From a bacterium (GTDB lineage Bacteria; Spirochaetota; UBA4802; UBA5550): a stretch of DNA of 11,390 nt. The DNA is taken from assembly GCA_024224995.1 (NCBI GenBank), contig JAAENB010000284.1, forward strand, positions 1 to 11,390, read 5' to 3'. Below the pieces are notes generated by a model, which was not told where the DNA came from, ran no database searches, and was given only the letters and a program-made list of their open reading frames with translations. Position 1 is the first letter of the stretch. Each line of letters begins with the position of its first letter. This document shows, in pieces, positions 1-5,024 of this stretch. The position numbers and the translations under genes were made by a program.

Positions 1-29
1 GAAACCAGCCAGTAAAGGCGTTGCACTGC

Positions 30-201
30 AACGTCTCTCAGAACCAAACCCTGGCCGGAGCATCTTCGCAAAATTGACCCCGGTATACCCACAGTTTCTT
101 CCGTATTTTTCCCGGCCTTGCCGGGTCCGCACTCTTAAGAAACTCTTTTTCAATAGGGCTTGTTTCGGAAGATGTTATCCCGGGGCGGTTTCAGAGACGT
201 T
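30..201. repeat. Nested imperfect inverted-repeat element, left end
   Basis: This gene-free stretch downstream of the FecR/OmpA gene folds on itself at several levels. Outer arms are AACGTCTCT (30-38) and AGAGACGTT (193-201), extended by GAACC (41-45) against GGTTT (187-191). Further in, CATCTTC (61-67) is complementary to GAAGATG (168-174), and ATTGA (73-77) to TCAAT (150-154). Then come AGTTTCTT (93-100) with AAGAAACT (137-144), and finally CCCGGC (111-116) with GCCGGG (120-125). A separate 15-nt palindrome, CGTTGCA-C-TGCAACG, sits just outside at 19-33. The order of arms is fully nested, which fits a cruciform-forming repeat, a small non-autonomous mobile element or a structured RNA. No open frame of interest and no transposase is visible. 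Confidence 0.6.
93..144 (-). repeat. Short structured repeat, left copy (52 nt)
   Basis: On the minus strand this reads AGTTTCTTAAGAG, then TGCGGA, a CCCGGC-AAG-GCCGGG hairpin, AAAAATACGG and AAGAAACT. The ends AGTTTCTT and AAGAAACT pair with each other. A related copy lies at 11208-11346 on the plus strand. It shares the 13-nt start AGTTTCTTAAGAG, the TGCG before the hairpin, the AAAAATACG after it and the AGAAACT end. The hairpin arms differ between copies yet still pair. The A-run follows the hairpin in the direction of the upstream gene, so it is not a standard terminator for that gene. Confidence 0.6.
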
Positions 202-204
202 TTT

Positions 205-236
205 GTGTAGGGGAGAGGCATGCCTCTCCCCTACAC
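205..236. repeat. Perfect 32-bp palindrome after the FecR/OmpA gene
   Basis: Two 16-bp arms (GTGTAGGGGAGAGGCA and its exact complement) meet with no spacer between 220 and 221. It begins 5 nt after the stop codon of the minus-strand FecR/OmpA gene. Read with that gene, it is followed by a short A-run, not a T-run, so it lacks the classical intrinsic-terminator tail. It could still block 3' exonucleases or belong to a dispersed intergenic palindrome family; only one copy is in this window. Confidence 0.75.
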
Positions 237-241
237 GCAAC

Positions 242-1243
242 CTAATCTATAATAATAAACTCAACTCTTCGGTTATTCCGCTGCCCTGCTTTGCTGGTAT
301 TCTCGCTAATGGGCATTGAGGAGCCGTATCCGGCGTAGGTGAGTCTGCCGGGGCTGATTCCTTTTTTTATTAAGTATTTTCGTACGGACTTTGCTCTTTC
401 AATGGAAAGATACTGGTTAATAGAAGCTTTGCCAATGGAATCGGTATGGCCGACGATACGGATTTTTTGTTTGCTCTCCTTGAGTATCTCAACAACCTTG
501 TTAAGTTCTTCATAGGACGTTTTAACCAGGCTTGCCTTGCCGGAATTAAATAATATTTTGCTGCTAACCAGTAATACTTTTTCCGAATGAATGGAATTGA
601 GTATTTTCCTGATCCGGTTTATTTCTTTTTTGGTCATATTTTCGGGATTGTGTATCTCTGTTACCCCGGAAAGGGCGTATACAACAGTTGCTTTTTCTTC
701 TTGAGCTTCTTCCGGAGCCGCGTCTTCCTCTCCTTTCTCTCCGTTCTCACTCTTATCGTCTTCAACCGGTTTTTTGGTTTCGATCACTTCAAAACCAAGT
801 TCCGTTCCTCTGACTGCTGCTGTAGTTGTTCCGGTATTTATTGAAATTTTGTGCTTTTGGAAAATCTTTTTAAACCGGCCATAAAGAGAACCGGATTCCA
901 ATTCCATTTCAAGTTCTTTAATAGTATACTTATTAAGAACCATACGAGAATCGGACGCGAGCCTGATGACTGTCCCCTGGTTGAAAGTAATATCGGCCTT
1001 TGAATTTTTTTTGGTTTCCACCACCATATCTTCGGACAGGGTATCGCCAACCTTTGCTTTTTCCCATTCAGGATCTTCTTTTTCTTTAATAAGGACATTG
1101 CCGTATACAAACGTTATTTCCGAACTATCCAAAACCAGGAGAGGAGCTCTTACGAGAAATTTGTCTTTTACAATAAAAAGAAAGAGAAGAAAAATAGAAG
1201 CAATAATAATCACGGCAGTAAAGATATTTTTTATTTTTTTCAT
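242..1243 (-). CDS. Membrane-anchored FecR-domain protein with C-terminal OmpA domain
   Basis: The 333-residue protein has a basic start (MKKIKN), one membrane segment (about residues 7-25), a FecR-like region (about 65-155) and an acidic Glu-rich linker (about 160-185). Its C-terminus is an OmpA/MotB domain (about 222-333). FecR features are GDTLSEDMVVET and TGTTTAAVRGTELGFEV. OmpA features are ILFNSGKASL, the peptidoglycan-binding pattern GHTDSIG (D268) with LSIERAKSV (R283), and QRNNRRVEF near the end. Topology is probably MotB-like: inner-membrane anchor, periplasmic FecR domain, C-terminus bound to cell wall. Its role is unknown; FecR domains often act in envelope sensing or polysaccharide-type assemblies. 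It is the last gene after the cyclase and nucleotidyltransferase. The ATG at 1243 has only AGG touching it as a ribosome site. The frame stays open upstream to 1456, so the true N-terminus may be longer. Confidence 0.82.
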   Translation of the reverse strand: MKKIKNIFTAVIIIASIFLLFLFIVKDKFLVRAPLLVLDSSEITFVYGNVLIKEKEDPEWEKAKVGDTLSEDMVVETKKNSKADITFNQGTVIRLASDSRMVLNKYTIKELEMELESGSLYGRFKKIFQKHKISINTGTTTAAVRGTELGFEVIETKKPVEDDKSENGEKGEEDAAPEEAQEEKATVVYALSGVTEIHNPENMTKKEINRIRKILNSIHSEKVLLVSSKILFNSGKASLVKTSYEELNKVVEILKESKQKIRIVGHTDSIGKASINQYLSIERAKSVRKYLIKKGISPGRLTYAGYGSSMPISENTSKAGQRNNRRVEFIIID

Positions 1244-1377
1244 CCTGCTTTTTCCCGGCGCGCTTTCCGGAATGCTTACCGGTGTTATTGGAGCGGGTTC
1301 TGTTTCTTTGAGCGTGGTTTTTGCTTTGACCGCCTTTTTTACCGTTTTTTTACCGATTTCTTTGCTGATTTTTTTGC

Positions 1378-1980
1378 TTACCCGGAATATTTTTCCTGCA
1401 AGCAGGCGTATACAGCAGGAGGTAATTCGCTTTTTACCGAAGCTAAACAGTTTTTCTTAAGCGCTTCACGGATACTGCTCGCCGATAGGGGCTCGCCTCC
1501 TGTTGTGGTAATATTCGGGGTGATATGAATATAGCCATTGGTGTCCATACTGCGCAGCGGGATCGATTCATTGGCAAGGGCGCTGCCGTATTCGTCCAGG
1601 TAGAATCCTTTAGCCCGGTCACTATTCCGGTTTAACAGCCGGTGAGCGTCTTTTTCTCCCAGTGACGCGATCAGGATGGTACGCGCCATATCAATGGACC
1701 CGATTGAAGCGGCAATGTGGTCCGCGTTATAAGCGCTTCCTTTTAGCTGAACAATGTTTTTTGGGAAAAACCCGGCCGCAATAAGCAATTCTTTTTTTTC
1801 CTTAAAACTAAAAGGATTTTTACTGTCGATTATTTTGGGATCCGCGGTGAGAATATAAACAGCCTCTTTGCCGAATTGTTCTGTTAACTGCCTGTATACC
1901 AGCAGGTGGCCCCGGTGAGGCGGGGAAAATCTTCCCGGGTATACACAGATGAGGGAGGGGCTTGCTTTTGTGTTACTCAT
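1378..1980 (-). CDS. HxGH-motif nucleotidyltransferase (cytidylyltransferase-like, NMN adenylyltransferase-related)
   Basis: The 200-residue protein opens with a short tail, then PGRFSPPHRGHL, where H22-R-G-H25 is the HxGH nucleotide-binding signature of the nucleotidyltransferase alpha/beta superfamily. Near the C-terminus, SASSIREAL (166-174) matches the second signature (ISSTxxR-like), so both halves of the active site are present. The middle NPFSFKEKKELL block and the spacing resemble NadM-like and phage-type cytidylyltransferase proteins. Such enzymes join a nucleotide from ATP or CTP to a phosphate substrate, releasing pyrophosphate. The substrate cannot be read from sequence; NMN is plausible, not shown. 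The start ATG overlaps the 3' end of the diguanylate cyclase gene by 8 nt and has no clear Shine-Dalgarno, so translation is probably coupled. Confidence 0.8.
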   Translation of the reverse strand: MSNTKASPSLICVYPGRFSPPHRGHLLVYRQLTEQFGKEAVYILTADPKIIDSKNPFSFKEKKELLIAAGFFPKNIVQLKGSAYNADHIAASIGSIDMARTILIASLGEKDAHRLLNRNSDRAKGFYLDEYGSALANESIPLRSMDTNGYIHITPNITTTGGEPLSASSIREALKKNCLASVKSELPPAVYACLQEKYSG

Positions 1981-2986
1981 GGGATAATACTATGTTTTCA
2001 TCAGCGGTACAGACCCTGTTTTTTCCGGACTCTTTTGCCCGGTACAGCGCTTCATCGGCTTTGTCTATGAGGGCTGCCATATCTTTTTTTAATATTTTCG
2101 CCTGGTTGCTGCCCGGTTGGTCCGTGGAGATTAATGACGCCACTCCCAGGCTTATGGTAATTGTGCTCCCTTCAGGGTCTGTTAATTCATCCTCCACTTT
2201 TTTCCGTATTTTTTCCGCCAGACCCGATGCCTGGTAGAGCATGGTATTTTGAAGTACAATTGTAAATTCTTCTCCGCCGTACCGGGCTACCAGGTCGCTG
2301 CTTCGCTGTTTGTTGTTAAGCAGTTCCGCGAGGTTTTTTAAAACCCCGTCGCCGGAACTATGGCCAAAGCGGTCATTGATCGATTTAAAATTATCAATAT
2401 CGATCATTATTAAAGAAAGAGAAGAGCTGTTCCTTTTTAAATTCCTGATCTCCTGCTCCAGGAATTCGAAGAGGATCCGGCGGCTGTGCAGTTTGGTTAA
2501 GGGATCATAAAAAGCAATATTCATGAGCTCGTTCTGTAATGGAGTGGCGGAATTTGCCAGCTCCCGGATTACGGTCCAGGCAAGGGTGAAAAATCGTTTT
2601 GGTTTTATTCCGAAATACCGGTATCTTTTTACCTGTTTCATCTGTTCGTAGAAATCACGCAGGATCTTCCAGCCCAGCTCGGCAATCTGGCCGTCAATAA
2701 CTATGATATCATTCAGTTCCCGGGTAATAAGATATCGCTGGGTGATAGAAGTATTCGTAGCATTAATAAGCCAATCAAGGGACTGTTCCCGTATCATATC
2801 TTCAATACTGCTGTAGGTTGGGATGGATAATTCCCGGGCAAGGGCGAGCCCCGGGGCTTCGGGACTAATATCACAAACGCCAACCATACGGATCTGCTTG
2901 ATATATCTAAAAACCCTGATTAGCGCGTTTCCGCCCCCGCCGGCACCGACTATACCCACAGATACTCTATTTTTTGTAGTGGCCAT
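1973..2986 (-). CDS. Diguanylate cyclase with N-terminal NAD-type Rossmann domain
   Basis: This 337-residue soluble protein joins two domains. Residues 7 to about 105 form a Rossmann nucleotide-binding fold: VGIVGAGGGGNA (glycine-rich loop), then VGVCD with D39 at the end of strand two, the acidic residue usual in NAD(H)-binding folds, and INATNTS as in GFO/IDH-type dehydrogenases. No dehydrogenase substrate domain follows. After a basic linker (about 115-155) comes a complete GGDEF domain (about 158-330): DPLTKLHSRR, metal-binding D196 in DIDNFK, GHSSGD (208-213) and active-site GGEEF (237-241). RSSD (228-231), five residues before GG, fits the c-di-GMP inhibitory I-site. It should therefore make c-di-GMP from two GTP with product feedback; NAD(H) or a related ligand as input is inference. 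The start is supported by AGGG about 5 nt upstream. It heads a likely operon with the nucleotidyltransferase. Confidence 0.88.
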   Translation of the reverse strand: MATTKNRVSVGIVGAGGGGNALIRVFRYIKQIRMVGVCDISPEAPGLALARELSIPTYSSIEDMIREQSLDWLINATNTSITQRYLITRELNDIIVIDGQIAELGWKILRDFYEQMKQVKRYRYFGIKPKRFFTLAWTVIRELANSATPLQNELMNIAFYDPLTKLHSRRILFEFLEQEIRNLKRNSSSLSLIMIDIDNFKSINDRFGHSSGDGVLKNLAELLNNKQRSSDLVARYGGEEFTIVLQNTMLYQASGLAEKIRKKVEDELTDPEGSTITISLGVASLISTDQPGSNQAKILKKDMAALIDKADEALYRAKESGKNRVCTADENIVLSHE

Positions 2987-3000
2987 ATCACCCTGTTTTT

Positions 3001-3071
3001 TTTAACTCAACGAAAATATAGACCTCCCCCCGCCGAAGGCGGGGGGAGGTCTATATTTTCGTTGAGTTAAA
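3001..3071. repeat. Perfect 34-bp-arm hairpin with GAA loop
   Basis: Positions 3001-3034 and 3038-3071 are exact reverse complements around the 3-nt loop GAA (3035-3037). The inner part is G+C rich (CCTCCCCCCGCC), the outer part A+T rich. It lies between the antiporter stop and the cyclase start. On the minus strand it is followed by an A8 run, AGGG and the cyclase ATG, 14 nt from hairpin to start codon. The missing T-run argues against a simple terminator. It could cap the cyclase mRNA, be a processing site, or be an inserted palindromic repeat. Confidence 0.85.
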
Positions 3072-3080
3072 TGGTATCCT

Positions 3081-3089
3081 TTTATAGCA
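3081..3089 (-). promoter_or_regulatory. Possible extended -10 promoter for the cyclase operon
   Basis: On the minus strand TGC-TATAAA matches the extended -10 pattern TGnTATAAT with one mismatch. It sits just downstream of the antiporter stop codon. A start site 6-8 nt further on would place the mRNA 5' end at the outer edge of the 3001-3071 hairpin. No good -35 box is seen at 16-18 nt, as is common for extended -10 promoters. Confidence 0.3.
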
Positions 3090-3091
3090 GC

Positions 3092-4792
3092 TTAATCAAG
3101 GAAATAATTAAAATTTGTTTGTTCTTTATCAATGAGGATATCGCATATTTCGGCAGCTGTTGTTGAGGCGATAACTTTTTTTAAGACTGAAGCATCGGAA
3201 AGGAGTTTTGATATTTCACTTAATACTGCCAGGTGCAGATCGGCTTTGTGGTTTTTTGGGGTGACGATGAGTATTATGAGATGAACCGGTTTCTCGTCAA
3301 TTGAATCGAAATCAATCCCCTCCCTGGAAAGGCCAAGAGCTCCCCATATTATTGGCCCTTCGCTGGTTACTCCGTGAGGAATCGCCACTCCGTCGCCGAT
3401 TCCTGTTGAGCCTTCCGCTTCCCGCTGGAACACGGAGTCTTTTAATTCCTGCTCGAGTTTTTTCGACTCATTATGGGATTTAATAAAAAAGCTGATCATT
3501 TCATTGATGGCATCCTCTTTGTTTTTCGATTTCAGGTTCGTGGTAATATAATCTTCCTGTAAAAATTCTATGAGTTTTCGCCTGTCCTGCTCCGCGTCAC
3601 CGCTGCGGTACAAGGCCCATTTGGTAATGGGAGGTCCGATTATTTCATTTAAAGCCACAACCGCCAGTATGAGGGTGGATAAAAAATCGATGATTGGGCT
3701 TAGGGCTTCTATCTCACCTGCCAGTATTACCAGGCCAATGGCAACCCCGGCCTGGGGAAGCAGGGTTATACCGATATATTTATATACCCGTTTGGGCGCC
3801 CGTATCAAATATGCGCCAATAAATCCGCCCGATGTTTTTCCCAGTGCCCGTGCAAGAAAATAGATAACTGCCGCCACCCCGGCAACCCCTAAACTGTGAA
3901 TGTCGATATGGGCTCCTGCCAGAGCGAAAAATATTATGAGGATAAAATATTCAAATTCATCGAAGATTGTTAATATTGTTGATCGATATTGGCTGGTATT
4001 TGATATTAATATTCCGATAACCATGCAGGGAAGCATCAGGTTTATGGACAGTATCTCCGACAAACCGGTTACCATTAATACGGTGAGCAGCACCAGGGAC
4101 AGAACCTGCCCCTTGGAAGAAATGTTTTTTTCGGCAAAATATTTCAGAAAAAAGCCGCCTATAGTCCCAATAATTATCGAAATGAGCAATTCCTTGCCAA
4201 CACGCACTAATAAGTCCCAGTAATTCATCATTCCCGCGTTATTCAGGTCAATTACATTGACAATTATACCAAAAGTGACTATACAAAGTACATTATTGAT
4301 TGCCACAACGGGCATTAAGGTATTTACCACAAGCCCCTTGGAACGGGTTTCTTTTACCGTTGCCACTGTTGCTGCCGGGGCAGTGGCAATTGAAATGGAA
4401 GCGATGAGCAGACTCATAAGAAATTCTTTTTCCGCGAAAAACCGCAGTGATATAAACACAAAAATAAACGAGAGAGAACTTTCTAATAATAATACCGAAA
4501 TCACCCGTCTCCCCGAATTTTTTAGCTTATACAGGTTCAGGTGCGCTCCCATTGTTATTGACATTAATCCGAGAGCTATAAGGTTTATATTATGGAAGCT
4601 TTTAAAGTTTTCCGGTGAAATGAGATTTAATACAGGCTTTCCAATGATAATACCGGCAATGATATACCCGGTAATTTTGGGCAGATGTAATTTTGCAACA
4701 GCCCTGGACAATAATAACGCCATAATAATGAGAAGGGACAGGAGCAGGATTTCGTTTCCGTTACTAAAAATTTGTGTAATATAATCAAACAT
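3092..4792 (-). CDS. CPA2-type (Kef/NapA-like) cation:proton antiporter fused to a PTS EIIA domain
   Basis: The 566-residue protein has an N-terminal membrane domain (about residues 15-395, roughly a dozen hydrophobic segments) of the sodium/hydrogen exchanger family. Supporting motifs are KLHLPKITGYIIAGIIIG, the TAPAATVATVKE helix (137-148), ARALGK (314-319) and the final LNEIIGPP helix. A C-terminal EIIA domain of the fructose/mannitol (PtsN-like) type (about 405-555) follows, with GIGDGVAIPHG holding the expected phospho-acceptor H473 and DLHLAVL holding H520. The fusion suggests ion transport controlled by PTS phosphorylation. Oddly, the helix that usually carries Asp-Asp or Asn-Asp for ion binding reads VVAINNVLCIV (N166-N167). 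Transport may thus be altered or lost, with a regulatory role possible. The ribosome site is weak. The gene stands alone, divergent from pepN. Confidence 0.87.
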   Translation of the reverse strand: MFDYITQIFSNGNEILLLSLLIIMALLLSRAVAKLHLPKITGYIIAGIIIGKPVLNLISPENFKSFHNINLIALGLMSITMGAHLNLYKLKNSGRRVISVLLLESSLSFIFVFISLRFFAEKEFLMSLLIASISIATAPAATVATVKETRSKGLVVNTLMPVVAINNVLCIVTFGIIVNVIDLNNAGMMNYWDLLVRVGKELLISIIIGTIGGFFLKYFAEKNISSKGQVLSLVLLTVLMVTGLSEILSINLMLPCMVIGILISNTSQYRSTILTIFDEFEYFILIIFFALAGAHIDIHSLGVAGVAAVIYFLARALGKTSGGFIGAYLIRAPKRVYKYIGITLLPQAGVAIGLVILAGEIEALSPIIDFLSTLILAVVALNEIIGPPITKWALYRSGDAEQDRRKLIEFLQEDYITTNLKSKNKEDAINEMISFFIKSHNESKKLEQELKDSVFQREAEGSTGIGDGVAIPHGVTSEGPIIWGALGLSREGIDFDSIDEKPVHLIILIVTPKNHKADLHLAVLSEISKLLSDASVLKKVIASTTAAEICDILIDKEQTNFNYFLD

Positions 4793-5024
4793 TCAGGGTC
4801 ATCGCCTATTAAAATTGAGATATATGATTTTCTTGCAGTGTTTGAAATAATACAAGTGTTTTTTGTTATTATTGATCCCTTTTCCGTTATGGAATACTCT
4901 AAATACGGGTAAAAAAATATGGACGTTTTGCTGTCATATTCTAGAATTATCCGCAATAGCTCTTCAACGAAGGAACCCCTGGTTACACAGCCCGGCCCTC
5001 GTAATACATGAGAAGGAAAAATCT
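4793..5024. promoter_or_regulatory. Divergent upstream region of antiporter and pepN
   Basis: This 232-bp A+T-rich stretch holds no convincing gene. For pepN there is a weak sigma-70-like pair, TTGATC (4872-4877) and TACTCT (4895-4900), 17 nt apart. For the antiporter, TTTCAA and TATATC with a 17-nt spacer can be read on the minus strand (within 4820-4850). Both are poor matches. The clear signal is the pepN ribosome site AGAAGG at 5011-5016. No strong operator palindrome was seen. Confidence 0.3.

Noticed and set aside
966..1460. 164-residue plus-strand open frame
   Set aside because: It is antisense to the FecR/OmpA gene and its upstream in-frame extension, with Phe/Leu/Ile-rich composition expected from complementing Lys-rich codons.
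3001..3071. Intrinsic terminator for the antiporter gene
   Set aside because: In the gene's direction the hairpin is followed by eight As, not Ts; it may still affect transcription but does not match the standard signal.
4863..5024. Longer N-terminus of PepN (frame open from 4863)
   Set aside because: The strong Shine-Dalgarno AGAAGG sits before 5025, PepN homologues begin there, and the upstream residues do not resemble the family.
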